The position numbers and the translations under genes are program-made. Positions 8,014 to 17,009 of a DNA stretch of 64,000 nucleotides are shown piece by piece (the first letter of the stretch is position 1; the number at the start of each line of letters is the position of its first letter). The DNA is from Blastopirellula sediminis (GTDB taxonomy: Bacteria > Planctomycetota > Planctomycetia > Pirellulales > Pirellulaceae): positions 310,001 through 374,000 of the forward strand of contig NZ_JAJKFT010000010.1 of the NCBI RefSeq assembly GCF_020966755.1, read 5' to 3'. The notes beneath the pieces were generated by a model, which saw only the letters and a program-made list of their open reading frames with translations, did no database searches and was not told the DNA's origin.

Positions 8014-9534
8014 CTATGCCAATGCGGCCCGGGTTCTCTCGACCAGACTGTTATCCCGCGCGCCGGAGCCAGGCAGATTAAACATACTAAGCCCCAGATA
8101 AAGGTCCCGCCACTCGGGCGAAACGTGATAAAAGTCCTCTAAAACGGCCGAACTGAACTTATAGTCGTGGGCGTCGTTCCCCTTCAAAAAGACCAGCACC
8201 CGGGCGGCGTCCATCAATTGTTGGGCGCCAGCAGTGCCGGTTTCCGCCAGATAGGCTCGCGTCTTTCGCGCAGCGGTCATTGGATCGCGGCTGAGATCGG
8301 CGAAGATCTGCTCGGTCGCCGCCGAGCCGTCGTCCAGCTTCTCCGGCGTCAGATCGTCGATCGTGATCTCCTTTACTTTCCCGCGTCCCTTCATCGCCCC
8401 ACGGAACATCGGCAAGAAGGCGACGTTCTGCAGCAGCATCAGCCGCCGAGTTTGATCGTCGCCGGAAGTCTGATAAGCGTAGTGAAGCGCATTGGTCGAA
8501 GTCATCGCGTGAAGCGCCACAATCCCCGGCTGCTGCATCAACATCTCGCCGGCCGTCAGATGAAGCGCATCCCAGACCGATTGCGGCGAAGCGCCGCGAT
8601 TGAGCAGCTCAACCGTCAGATCGCAAGCGTCATCGTTCGACGCGCTCCGCAGCGCCGTGATCAACTGCTTCGTCGCTTCTTGGTCGAGCTCGCCATCTTG
8701 CCAGTCCGCGCGGATCTTCCCGGCGACTTCCATGTTGCGGCGATACGGTCGATCCGCCTCGTCGTCGCGCTCGGCCGGGTTGCTTCCTTCATGCATCAGC
8801 AGCGCGTAAGCGAGCGACCGGAGGACCGGCTCGGCATGATCGCGGCCGACGAACTGCAGCGTTCGTTGGCTGTTGGCGACGAAGATCGCCTTGTGCCCGA
8901 TCGAGCGAAAATCGCGTGCACCGTAGCGATAGAACTGTTCGTAGATTTCGTTCATCCCGGCGGATCGCGCTAGGGCCGCAACCGCCGTATCGGCGGCCGC
9001 TTCGTCCCAGTCGTCCATCGCTTCGGCGAACGTCCTTCCGGCGACGTGGGGCCGCGGCATCTTTCCTTCGGCGACTGCCGGCATCACCCAGTCGCCCCGT
9101 TCCTGCACATCGCGCGCGGCGGCCGACTTGTAGTGGTCGAGCGCCCAGAAGATCGGCAGCCAGCGATGCTCGGCCGGCGAAGCGATGCTCGCCAGGTGCG
9201 CCGAGTTGACTACCAGCACCGCGTGAAACTTGTGCCCGACCGATGGCCGGGGCTCAACGTTCTTCACGCCGACCAAAAGGAGCGCCGCGAGCAGTTCTTG
9301 ATAGCTGAGCCCCTTGTTAATTCGAGCGCCGATCTCTTCCAACAAGCGCTCGCGGGGCGTTTCTTCGATCAGCTTGACCAGCGGCTCAATCTCCGGCTGG
9401 AGCTGGACATGCGCCAGGTTGACGTTCGCTTCTTCGGCCGAAACGGGACGGAGCCCGTTGAGAAAAGCGAGATTCCCCAAACCGACGACTGCCCCGGTTT
9501 GCAGAAATCCGCGCCGCGATTGCTTGCCGAACAT
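8014..9534 (-). CDS. Tat-signal hypothetical protein, 506 aa
   Basis: I do not recognise the family. The start at 9534 is chosen because GGAGGCGG lies just ahead of it and the protein then begins with a twin-arginine signal (QSRRGFLQTGAVVGL) ending near residue 30. The mature part is mostly helical, rich in Ala and Leu, with several His-containing helices (HKFHAVLVVNSAHLASI, LMHEGSNPAERDDE, LHAMTSTNALHYAY). Such spaced His/Asp residues could bind metal or heme, but no CxxCH is present. A longer reading frame exists upstream to 9822 but it runs through a terminator and palindromic repeat, so it is not coding. It likely acts in the periplasm. Confidence 0.75.
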   Translation of the reverse strand: MFGKQSRRGFLQTGAVVGLGNLAFLNGLRPVSAEEANVNLAHVQLQPEIEPLVKLIEETPRERLLEEIGARINKGLSYQELLAALLLVGVKNVEPRPSVGHKFHAVLVVNSAHLASIASPAEHRWLPIFWALDHYKSAAARDVQERGDWVMPAVAEGKMPRPHVAGRTFAEAMDDWDEAAADTAVAALARSAGMNEIYEQFYRYGARDFRSIGHKAIFVANSQRTLQFVGRDHAEPVLRSLAYALLMHEGSNPAERDDEADRPYRRNMEVAGKIRADWQDGELDQEATKQLITALRSASNDDACDLTVELLNRGASPQSVWDALHLTAGEMLMQQPGIVALHAMTSTNALHYAYQTSGDDQTRRLMLLQNVAFLPMFRGAMKGRGKVKEITIDDLTPEKLDDGSAATEQIFADLSRDPMTAARKTRAYLAETGTAGAQQLMDAARVLVFLKGNDAHDYKFSSAVLEDFYHVSPEWRDLYLGLSMFNLPGSGARDNSLVERTRAALA

Positions 9535-9653
9535 GTGCTCCGCCTCCTTATAAATTTGCCTGCGATCCGCGCACTGATCGATTCCTCTTTTATCCCTGCT
9601 CAGCCGCCGAGAAGCAAATGGAAAAGAAGCGCGCCGCCACCCAATTGCGGGCA

Positions 9654-9691
9654 AGAAAAAGCGACGCCGGCCACTTCTGGACCGGCGCCGC
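9654..9691 (-). terminator. intrinsic terminator of transaldolase gene
   Basis: On the minus strand a 10-bp GC-rich stem (arms 9682-9691 and 9661-9670, one mismatch) is followed by a T-run (A-run at 9656-9660 on the plus strand). It lies downstream of the transaldolase stop and ahead of the Tat-protein gene. Confidence 0.7.
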
Positions 9692-9720
9692 AGGTTACGC
9701 AGTTCGTTTTTACTGAATTC

Positions 9721-9830
9721 CTGGTGCCATGCTCTTGCGGCGTCTTCGCCGGATGAGCATGTCTTTGCCCTGGTAACACGCATTGAAGACATGCCCTTCC
9801 CACGAAGACGTGGTAAGAGCATGGCGCCAG
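9721..9830. repeat. paired palindromic element, family C
   Basis: The outer arms CTGGTGCCATGCTCTT (9721-9736) and its near-exact reverse complement (9815-9830, one difference) enclose nested shorter inverted repeats, including CATGTCTT/AAGACATG and a CCACGAAGACGTGG palindrome. The second copy of this family is at 63529-63689. It sits between the transaldolase gene and its terminator. Confidence 0.8.
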
Positions 9831-9844
9831 TCGATCGACGGTTA

Positions 9845-10900
9845 CTAACCGACAGTGATCTCGGCTCGCTTTTCGGCGATCAGTTTCAGTAGTCCCTTTT
9901 GCGGGTTGGCGAATTTCGCGATCCCTTCTTCCATCAGCGTCTTTTCGAGATGCTGGTAGTCGACGTGTTTGTCGAGATCGGCGAGCACCGCATCGCTCGG
10001 CATTTCGTCGACCTGGCGAGTAATCGTGACGCCGCTGGCCTGGACCTTGTCGTTGGTCCCCGGCGGGTTCGTTTCGATGTCGCTGCCAGCGAACGCGGCG
10101 ACGTACTTCCACGGCGGATCTTCCGGCTTTTTGGTGCCGGTCGACGCGAAGATCATCTCTTGCTGCTGCTTCACCGGCTTGTCGCTCCAGAACTTCTGGT
10201 TCATCTGCCAGATCCGCTTGGCGTTGACGATCCCCAGTTGTCCCTGGGCGGCGGCGGTCAACTGCGGAAGGTGCTCTTCGGTATAGACGTCGACCCGCGA
10301 GACGAAAATCGAGTAGACGCTCTTGAACCCGTCGAGATTCGCCCGACGTTGCGCACCGCGCCAGACGGCGTCGCGAGCCGCTTCGTATTGGCGTTCGGTA
10401 AAGATCAGCGTGACGTTCAGCGTGACGCCGGCGGCGCACAACTCTTCCACCGCGTCGAGACCGGCCGGAGTCGCCGGAACCTTGATCATCCGGTTCTTCT
10501 GACCTTGGGCCCAATGCTTGCCCAGTTCGATGTACTTGGCGACCCGCTCGTCGTGCGGCATGTCGACTTCCGGGTCTTCCAGCAGCGGATCGACCTCGAA
10601 GCTGACGTAGCCGTTGTTCCCTTCCGCTTCTTCCCAGACCGGCAGAAAGACGCTTTGGGCGTCGGAAACGAGTTGGTTGGTCAACGTCCAGGCGACGTCG
10701 TTGTCGGAGAGCCCTTGTTCGATCAGCTCGGCGATCTTGTCGTCGAAACGGCCCGTCTTGATCAGGTCCGAGACGATCACAGGGTTCGAGGTCGCCCCGG
10801 TCGCGCCGAGAGCGAAGTTACTGCGAACCAGGTCAGGATCGATCGAGTCGAGCCACAGTTTCGTGCCGGAAGCGATCAGCGATTCGAGCGGTGAGGCCAC
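9845..10900 (-). CDS. tal: transaldolase
   Basis: The enzyme moves a dihydroxyacetone unit between sugar phosphates in the non-oxidative pentose phosphate pathway. The sequence contains the N-terminal [20 protein letters not shown] segment, GATSNPVIV, the Schiff-base lysine in [25 protein letters not shown] and [12 protein letters not shown] start at 10900 is preferred: GGAGGG lies 7 bases upstream and it gives 351 residues, the length of this transaldolase subclass. An in-frame ATG at 11011 would add 37 residues without family support. It is divergent from the DUF1559 gene. Confidence 0.93.
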   Translation of the reverse strand: MASPLESLIASGTKLWLDSIDPDLVRSNFALGATGATSNPVIVSDLIKTGRFDDKIAELIEQGLSDNDVAWTLTNQLVSDAQSVFLPVWEEAEGNNGYVSFEVDPLLEDPEVDMPHDERVAKYIELGKHWAQGQKNRMIKVPATPAGLDAVEELCAAGVTLNVTLIFTERQYEAARDAVWRGAQRRANLDGFKSVYSIFVSRVDVYTEEHLPQLTAAAQGQLGIVNAKRIWQMNQKFWSDKPVKQQQEMIFASTGTKKPEDPPWKYVAAFAGSDIETNPPGTNDKVQASGVTITRQVDEMPSDAVLADLDKHVDYQHLEKTLMEEGIAKFANPQKGLLKLIAEKRAEITVG

Positions 10901-11144
10901 AATGCCCTCCTTTGTTGTTGTTTGCGAAAGCACATTTTTCAATTCTAGCGGATTCCCGCGACGAGGCCAGCAACAGTTAGCGGGGCGGAACTGCTCAAAA
11001 AATGCCCACATGTGGATTCTTCACTTCCTTTAACTTGATTTTCGCCGAATTCTCCCTGCCGCATTGATTTGCCTCACCATATTCTTTATTTTGATTAATC
11101 AAACTTCTGCACTCTTGAACAACAAAACAAAGATTTCGGCAGTC

Positions 11145-12185
11145 ATGAAAGTCAATGACCAACGCCCCTCGCCATCCGGCTTTACGCTGGTCGAACTTCT
11201 GGTCGTTATCGCGATCATTGGAATCCTGATCGCGTTGCTCTTGCCGGCGGTGCAGCAAGCCCGGGAAGCGGCCCGGCGGATGCAATGCACCAACAACCTG
11301 AAGCAGGTCGGGATCGCGCTGCACAACTACCACGACGCCCTCGGTTCGTTTCCGTCCGGGTACGTCTCGTACGACAAATACGGCTCCATCAGCAGCTTGC
11401 CCTCTGGGGACTACGACGCGACCACTTGGGACGCGTCGCCTGGATGGGGTTGGGGCAAACTGCTGTTGCCGTTTGCTGAACAAGGCAACGTCGCCGACGC
11501 CCTCGACAATCGCCGCAAGGTGTGGGACGCGGCGCATCAAGCCGCCGCGCAGACGAAGCTGGAGATGTTCCTCTGCCCGTCGGCGGCCGGCCCGACCGAC
11601 CCACTGCTGGTCGTCGACGCGTCAAATAGCCCGCTCAACAAAGGAAACGGCTCGATCTATCTCGGCCGGTCGAACTATGTCGCTAGCCACGGACAGGAAG
11701 AATGCTGGGGAGACGCCAGCGGCCCGAGCGGCGGCTATGGCGGCGACGCCGGCAAAATCGCCGACGGCCCCTTCTATCGCAATTCGCACACCCGGTTTCG
11801 CGACGTGGTCGACGGCCTTTCCAACAGCGTCTTCTGCGGCGAGCATACGTCGCGGCTGAGCGACAAGACCTGGGTCGGCGTCGTCCCAGGCGCCATGGTT
11901 CATCCGCGGATCAACTCCCCCGACAATGCGGTTGAATCGGCCGCGACGCTCGTCTTGGTTCATAGCGGTCCGGCGATCGGCGAACAGGACGCCCTCGGCA
12001 ACCCGATCATCCACCCGCCGAACTTCCCCACGCTCCACGTCGGCCAGATGCAATCGGAACATCCCGGCGGCGCCAACGTGCTGCTCGGGGACGGCTCGGT
12101 CCGCTTCATCTCGGAAGTGGTCAATCGCCAACGATTCGCCGCGATGACCAGCATCGCCGAAGGAGAGGTCGTCAGCCATGACTAA
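11145..12185 (+). CDS. DUF1559 prepilin-like protein
   Basis: This 346-residue protein begins with a short basic leader ending at SGFTLVELLVVIAIIGILIA, the type IV prepilin/pseudopilin cleavage and helix motif, with Glu at position +5 after Phe. The rest is a DUF1559 (SBP_bac_10) domain: ARRMQCTNNLKQVGIALHNY at the start and the C-terminal NVLLGDGSVRFISE (H-x-G-G-x-N box). Planctomycetes carry many paralogs of this family; they are thought to be surface or pseudopilus-associated. The start at 11145 is chosen because the prepilin leader should be short. It overlaps the following lipoprotein gene by 8 bp. Confidence 0.93.
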   Translation: MKVNDQRPSPSGFTLVELLVVIAIIGILIALLLPAVQQAREAARRMQCTNNLKQVGIALHNYHDALGSFPSGYVSYDKYGSISSLPSGDYDATTWDASPGWGWGKLLLPFAEQGNVADALDNRRKVWDAAHQAAAQTKLEMFLCPSAAGPTDPLLVVDASNSPLNKGNGSIYLGRSNYVASHGQEECWGDASGPSGGYGGDAGKIADGPFYRNSHTRFRDVVDGLSNSVFCGEHTSRLSDKTWVGVVPGAMVHPRINSPDNAVESAATLVLVHSGPAIGEQDALGNPIIHPPNFPTLHVGQMQSEHPGGANVLLGDGSVRFISEVVNRQRFAAMTSIAEGEVVSHD

Positions 12186-12477
12186 GTACCTCTACGCAGC
12201 GCTGCTGCTGCTGCTGGCGATCGGCTGCAGTCGTTACCCCGAAGTGAGCGGCAGCGCCTACGAAATGGCGGAGACCCTGTCGACCGTCTGCAACCTGAAA
12301 AGCGACCAGCAACTGAAGCAATACCGCACGCTGATCGACGACCGGCTCGCAGCGAGCGAAATCACCAGCAGCGAACATGCGATGTTGACGCAGATCGCCG
12401 ACATCGCCGAGTCAGGCGATTGGCAAGGGGCCGAGCTAGAAGCGCGGCAATTGATGCTGGATCAAGCCGGGCGTTAA
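12178..12477 (+). CDS. small lipoprotein partner of DUF1559 protein
   Basis: The 99-residue product has a lipoprotein signal with lipobox LAIGC, so it should be lipidated at Cys17. The mature part is a predicted helical ~80-residue domain with no recognised motif. The start codon lies inside the last codons of the DUF1559 gene (8-bp overlap, different frame), a layout that couples translation, so the two proteins are likely made together. Small lipoproteins after DUF1559 genes are common in planctomycetes. Function is unknown. Confidence 0.8.
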   Translation: MTKYLYAALLLLLAIGCSRYPEVSGSAYEMAETLSTVCNLKSDQQLKQYRTLIDDRLAASEITSSEHAMLTQIADIAESGDWQGAELEARQLMLDQAGR

Positions 12478-12486
12478 TCTCTCGGA

Positions 12487-12873
12487 CTACGCTTCGCCAT
12501 CCAGCTTGATCTCTTCGTTGAACTGCAACGTGTTGTGAAACGGATCGACTACCTTCATGCAAAGCGAGTTGTAAAACGTCTTCTCCACGCTCGGACAGTT
12601 GTAGGCATATCCCTTGGCAATGAGCTCGGCGTGCAGCGCTTCGACGCCGGTCATCCAGATGAAGACGTTCGCGCCGGGGCTGCTATCGCCATGATGTTCG
12701 CTGAGGTGCAAGATCAGCCCGGCCCGCGAGACCTGCATGTAGAGCGGCGCCTTTTCGTGAAAGCGATGCTCCCAATCGACGGCGAACCCGAGGAAGTCGA
12801 CGTAAAACTCCTTAGCCTTCGCGACGTCAAAGATCCGCAGCACCGGAATCGTTTGCTGAAAAACGATATTCAT
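12487..12873 (-). CDS. glyoxalase/bleomycin-resistance-like (VOC) protein
   Basis: The 128-residue protein has the VOC beta-alpha-beta-beta-beta plan: IPVLRIFDVAKAKEFYVDFLGF at the N-terminus, GLILHLSEHHGD in the middle, and VVDPFHNTLQF at the C-terminus. The length and the LHLSEHHGD segment resemble bleomycin-binding proteins rather than glyoxalase I. It may sequester or alter a small electrophile; the ligand is unknown. The ATG at 12873 is preferred over an upstream in-frame start at 12927, because the domain begins three residues later. It is convergent with the lipoprotein gene. Confidence 0.85.
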   Translation of the reverse strand: MNIVFQQTIPVLRIFDVAKAKEFYVDFLGFAVDWEHRFHEKAPLYMQVSRAGLILHLSEHHGDSSPGANVFIWMTGVEALHAELIAKGYAYNCPSVEKTFYNSLCMKVVDPFHNTLQFNEEIKLDGEA

Positions 12874-13205
12874 CGAATTGCCCGCGACATAAGAGAGACA
12901 TGGGAAAGCGCTTTTAGCGTCCGCCATTTGGGGGCCAATGTCAAATCTTCCTCAAATCCCTCCCTTCTTACCGTGTTCTTCCGTCCTCTTGCCGTGGCCT
13001 CCGTGTTCCATTCCCCTCTGCCTCCCTTCCTATTCGCAATTTCCCAGCTGTTGGGTTACACTTCATACAACGAGCTGGCCCGAAAGCAGGCGGAGTTTTC
13101 ACCAGCGGCGAGGGGTCCGTGGCGATCGCAAGGCAAGGCGATGGCGACGTCCTCCTTTCCCGGTGCGCATTCCTGACCCTTTCCCCGCTGGCGACTCGAA
13201 TTTCT
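12874..13205. other. gene-free interval upstream of K+ channel gene
   Basis: This 332-bp stretch separates the divergent VOC and K+ channel genes. It is pyrimidine-rich on the plus strand around 12950-13050. I see no convincing RNA gene, hairpin or repeat in it. If the channel gene starts at the GTG at 13119, the last 87 bp would be coding. Confidence 0.5.
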
Positions 13206-14327
13206 GTGGAATCTGACGACCCTTTCCACCATCACGAGGACCCCGAGCGTCCTAGTCCGTTGTCGGCGCCTATCCGTAAGATGGTCACCGGCGCCGTGCT
13301 GTTTCTCTTGATCTGCGTCGTCGCGGTCATTGGGTACGTCTCGGCCGGCTGGGACCTGGCCGACTCGATCTACATGGTGATCATCACCATCTTCGGCGTC
13401 GGCTACGGCGAAGTGCAGCCGGTCGAATCGATTCCGCTCCGGGCGTTGACGATCATGGTGATCATCGCCGGCTACGGAGCGGTCATCTATACCGTCGGCG
13501 GGTTCATGCAAATGGTGGTCGACGGCGAATTGCAAAAGGCGTTGAGGTCACGACGAATGACGAAAGAAATCGAACAATTGAGCGGCCACACCATCTTGTG
13601 CGGCGTCGGGCGAATGGGCTCGATCCTGGCTCGCGAACTGCACGCCGAAGGGAAACCGTTCGTCGTGATCGACTCGGACGAAGCGCGACTCGCCGCCGCC
13701 GAATCGCTCGGCTACTTGATCGTCAAAGGGGACGCGACCGAAGAGTGGGTCCTGGAGCAAGCCGGCATCGAGCGAGCCGGAGTGCTGGCGACCGTCCTTT
13801 CGGCCGACGCGACCAACGTCTTCGTCACCGTCACCGCCCGCGAAATGAATCCGAACCTGATGATCATCGCCCGCGGCGAAAACCCGCGGACCGAAAAGAA
13901 GCTGATCGGCTGCGGCGCCGACAAGGTCGTCCTGCCGACGGCGATCGGCGCCAAGAAGCTGGCCCAGATGATCATTCGCCCCTCGGCCGAGAACATGCTG
14001 GAACAGCTGACCCACCGGAGCGACCTGAACGAAGAGCTCGGCCGGATCGGTCTGCACTTCGACGAACTCGAAGTCGCCTCCGGCTCGTCGCTCGTCAACA
14101 AGCCGCTCGGCGATATCGAACTCCGCAGCAACCACGGTTTTCTGATCGTCGGCATCCGCCATCCCGACGGCTCGACCGTGCTCAATCCTCCGCCAGAAAC
14201 GCGTCTGATCGCCGGCGACATCGTAATCGTGCTGGGCCACGACGACGACATCCCGCAACTCGCCGAACGCTTCAGCAGCACCAAAGGCAAAATCATGTAC
14301 CGCGGCGCCATGATCGACGCCGACTAA
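13206..14327 (+). CDS. potassium channel protein with RCK (TrkA-N/TrkA-C) domains
   Basis: The protein has a two-helix pore module: TM1 starts at MVTGAVLFLLI, the selectivity filter reads GVGYGE, and TM2 is GYGAVIYTVGGF. A cytosolic RCK domain follows with the NAD-type loop GVGRMGS and an acidic residue at the end of strand 2 (VVIDSD), then a TrkA-C domain near the C-terminus. The plan equals MthK/Kch-type ligand-gated K+ channels. The start is uncertain: GTG at 13206 gives 373 residues beginning VESDDPFHHHE; a GTG at 13119 with a weak upstream GAGGGG gives 402. No transporter partner is adjacent. Confidence 0.88.
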   Translation: MESDDPFHHHEDPERPSPLSAPIRKMVTGAVLFLLICVVAVIGYVSAGWDLADSIYMVIITIFGVGYGEVQPVESIPLRALTIMVIIAGYGAVIYTVGGFMQMVVDGELQKALRSRRMTKEIEQLSGHTILCGVGRMGSILARELHAEGKPFVVIDSDEARLAAAESLGYLIVKGDATEEWVLEQAGIERAGVLATVLSADATNVFVTVTAREMNPNLMIIARGENPRTEKKLIGCGADKVVLPTAIGAKKLAQMIIRPSAENMLEQLTHRSDLNEELGRIGLHFDELEVASGSSLVNKPLGDIELRSNHGFLIVGIRHPDGSTVLNPPPETRLIAGDIVIVLGHDDDIPQLAERFSSTKGKIMYRGAMIDAD

Positions 14328-14443
14328 ACGAAACAGCGGAATCGGAAAAGCGGAGAATCGCATCCCACTAACCCGAGACGCCAGCCGTGGGAATGCGGTA
14401 GACTAATTGGGATCGCTCAACATTCCTCGATCCCGATTGCCCC

Positions 14444-15142
14444 ATGACCTCCATCGCCGCGACGTTGGCTCCACTCTTCCAACAAACTCCGCCGGAAGAC
14501 CTCGTTCGCTATTTCCAGCACGTCGAAGCGGGCGACTTCTCCGATCATTTCGAGTGCCAGGTCAATCTGTTTCCGGTCGAAACTGCGGTCCGCGTCACGC
14601 AGGAATTTCGCGACTTTGAACCGCGCGTCGGTAATCTTCAGGGGATTGTGCTGGATGACGCCAATCTCAGCGACTGTCACGTCTACCTAACCCATCCCGC
14701 ATGCTGCGGCATGGTGATGTTTCTAAGGCACGACGGCGACTCGCACATGATTTTCGCCAGCGTTGACGAGTTTCTCGCAGCGGCCAACCACGCGATCGCC
14801 GCTGCCCAGCCCCTCCGCTCCTACGAGCGCTCGCCAATCCTGCTACCAGACGACGAGGCGGCCAATCAACGGATTCGCGAAATGCTGGCCGGCGAGACCG
14901 AATACGATATTGAGGGAGCGATCGATACCCTGCTCGCCTCGATGAATCTAACCGATTTAGAACTGCTCTCGTCGCTGGCCAGCAACGAAGACTTTTTCAT
15001 CGCCGAATCGGTCGGCGTCGCGATCGCTCGCCGCCCTCGCGCTGAGTTGCTGCCGATCGCCAAGCTGGTAAGCGGCCATCCTGACTCTCAGGCAGCGAAC
15101 GCCGGCGCGATAGCGATTCGCGCCATCCATTCCTGCCAATAG
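14444..15142 (+). CDS. hypothetical protein, 232 aa
   Basis: I do not recognise this protein. It is soluble, acidic, without signal peptide, and appears alpha/beta in the first ~120 residues (VETAVRVTQEFRDFEP, THPACCGMVMFLRHDGDSH) and helical in the last ~100 (repeating ~30-residue Leu/Ala helices). The first part resembles in outline an SMI1/KNR4-type fold, where a short conserved strand is followed by a small-residue turn, but I could not confirm the signature. It is convergent with the secreted protein at 15148, 5 bp away. Confidence 0.65.
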   Translation: MTSIAATLAPLFQQTPPEDLVRYFQHVEAGDFSDHFECQVNLFPVETAVRVTQEFRDFEPRVGNLQGIVLDDANLSDCHVYLTHPACCGMVMFLRHDGDSHMIFASVDEFLAAANHAIAAAQPLRSYERSPILLPDDEAANQRIREMLAGETEYDIEGAIDTLLASMNLTDLELLSSLASNEDFFIAESVGVAIARRPRAELLPIAKLVSGHPDSQAANAGAIAIRAIHSCQ

Positions 15143-15147
15143 TTTTC

Positions 15148-15690
15148 TTACGGATCAACGATCCACTTCTGCAAATTCTCCTCGCTGCTTGACCCATCCA
15201 GCATCGTCGTCTTCTTGCTCAGTCGTTTGACGAACGTCTCGATGATCGCTTGCTGCTTCTCATCAACCGGTCGATAGCTTGGATAGCGAATCTCAAAGAC
15301 CTGATCGTCGACCTTCACGTAGCGGGTCGGATCCAACTTTCCAAAGCTTTGGCTTGAGGTCATCTCTTTGATTTTCTCTGCATCCCGAACCGAATAGCCG
15401 ACAACCGGCTTGATCCATAGTTCCCAGTCGCCGCGAAACCTCTTTCCAAATGGCAAGTTGGTCTTTCCTCGTGCGTCAAGCTCCTGCTCGGGCAGCGACA
15501 GGATCAAGTAAACGCCGGCGCCGCTCGCTTTCACTTTGCATTGCATTTCCTGCGGCATGATCGCCGTGATCGGCTCGGCGAATTCAAACAACCGCGCATC
15601 CGCCTCCGGCGTCTCTTCCTCGGCCGCGACCGAAACGCCGCACAGCGTCGCCAAGACGAGCGCCGCCAGCGCCAACGAGTTGCACTTCAT
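15148..15690 (-). CDS. secreted hypothetical protein, 180 aa
   Basis: The protein starts with a clean Sec signal peptide (SLALAALVLATLCGVSVAAEE, cleaved after ~22 residues). The mature ~158 residues are a mix of strands and helices with no motif I recognise; the C-terminus ends KWIVDP. The start at 15690 is preferred over 15738 because GGAAAGGA lies about 9 bases before it and the signal peptide then begins at once. It is divergent from the five-gene paralog array, with 176 bp between the two starts. Confidence 0.7.
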   Translation of the reverse strand: MKCNSLALAALVLATLCGVSVAAEEETPEADARLFEFAEPITAIMPQEMQCKVKASGAGVYLILSLPEQELDARGKTNLPFGKRFRGDWELWIKPVVGYSVRDAEKIKEMTSSQSFGKLDPTRYVKVDDQVFEIRYPSYRPVDEKQQAIIETFVKRLSKKTTMLDGSSSEENLQKWIVDP

Positions 15691-15866
15691 CGGAAACGAT
15701 CCTTTCCCCAGGAAAAACCTTTGCCGCCGACCGACCATCGCAACCTAGCAAATCGGGACGAATCTCGCCGCGAAATTGCCGAAAAAAACGAATGCGAGCA
15801 TTCGCCGCAGAAACCACCTACAATCAGCCTTGCCGTTGGGAGTCTCCTTCGTCTGAGCGCTTCGTC

Positions 15867-17009
15867 ATGACCACGCTGCGAAAATGGATGTCGTTCGCGC
15901 TAACGCCGCTCTGGCGTTGGAAGTGGCTGTTGCTTCTGCTCCTTGGCGTCACCATCGGCTACGCCCTCTTCTCGCGCGGGCATGAGTATCATTACCAACC
16001 CTGGCCCAACCCTGGCGCTTCTTGGGTCGTTCCTCCTCCGCCGCCTCATACCGAGTGGGGTCATGGCTGGCCGTGGAAATATGAAGAACGAGAGATTCCA
16101 AAGCCGCAAATTCCACAGCGTTGGGCGATCTGGAGCGACGTCGCCAGGTTCTACTGGGTGCGATTGGTCGCCAATCTGGCAATTGCGGTTGGACTTAGTC
16201 TGGCGTTTACCTATCTGATCGCATGGCGTCTTTCCGGTTCGAATCGCTGGCGGTTTGGGCTCCGTGATCTCTTGGCGGCGACCATGATGCTGGGAGTCGT
16301 TTTCGGAGTCGCACGGCACTACGAAAGCGCTTACCAAGCCGATCAGGTCTACATCACCGAAATAGCAGAACAAGGCTGGCGCATCGAGACTCAATTCGTG
16401 CCGATCGAGCATCTCCGTCCCTTGCACGACCTGGGACTGCTCAGCGACGGCGCCGCTCATGCCGTCTACGTTCGTCACAGTCGACAATACCCGAGTTTCG
16501 AACGAGCCGAGACTGCGCGCATGGCCTTGATCCGTGACGCGAATCAAGGGCGGCGTCTTTATCACTCGCAGCTTGCCCTCTCGACCGGCGATATCCGTGT
16601 CGATGATGAGACCATCGCCGCCCTGGCCAAGTGGGCGCCCAATTGTCAACACCTTCACCTCGGATATGACGGCATCCTCTCCGACCGCGGCGTCGAGACG
16701 CTCGTCGCCGCTTGGCCAAATCTGCAGACCCTGAAGATCGGTTCCTCCTTTCTCACTGCAAAATCGCTGAACGCGCTCAGCCAACTCTCTCAACTACGCC
16801 GCCTCGACCTCCACAACGCTTCGGACGCAATTACGGCCGACGATCTCATGCAACTTCAATCGGCGCCGCAACTCAAAATGTTCGCGTACTCGGACCGGGT
16901 AGCTGAGCAACCCACTCCCCAACAACAAGAAAGTTGGGATCGTCGCGGAATCGTGCTGCGCTCTGGCCGTTTCTTTTTCATCTCGGAAGAAGACTGGATG
17001 TACCGATGA
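15867..17009 (+). CDS. paralog array member 1: three-helix membrane protein with LRR-like tail
   Basis: This is the first of five tandem relatives. The 380-residue protein begins with a basic, Trp-rich stretch (LTPLWRWKWLLL) leading into TM1 (~20-40), a Pro-rich extracytoplasmic loop, the motif RWAIWSD, TM2 (~113-135), and FGLRDLLAATMMLG as TM3. The C-terminal ~190 residues contain degenerate leucine-rich-like units (LAKWAPNCQHLHL, LVAAWPNLQTLKIG, LSQLSQLRRLDL) and end with ESWDRRGIVL. No catalytic motif is visible. The segment around RFGLRDLL resembles the short 'RxLRxLL' helix found in many planctomycete membrane proteins. Its stop overlaps the next start as ATGA. Confidence 0.8.
   Translation: MTTLRKWMSFALTPLWRWKWLLLLLLGVTIGYALFSRGHEYHYQPWPNPGASWVVPPPPPHTEWGHGWPWKYEEREIPKPQIPQRWAIWSDVARFYWVRLVANLAIAVGLSLAFTYLIAWRLSGSNRWRFGLRDLLAATMMLGVVFGVARHYESAYQADQVYITEIAEQGWRIETQFVPIEHLRPLHDLGLLSDGAAHAVYVRHSRQYPSFERAETARMALIRDANQGRRLYHSQLALSTGDIRVDDETIAALAKWAPNCQHLHLGYDGILSDRGVETLVAAWPNLQTLKIGSSFLTAKSLNALSQLSQLRRLDLHNASDAITADDLMQLQSAPQLKMFAYSDRVAEQPTPQQQESWDRRGIVLRSGRFFFISEEDWMYR

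Noticed and set aside
9535-9822. N-terminal extension of the Tat-signal protein
   Set aside because: The frame is open, but it runs through a terminator and a palindromic repeat, and the Tat signal with a good ribosome site starts at 9534.
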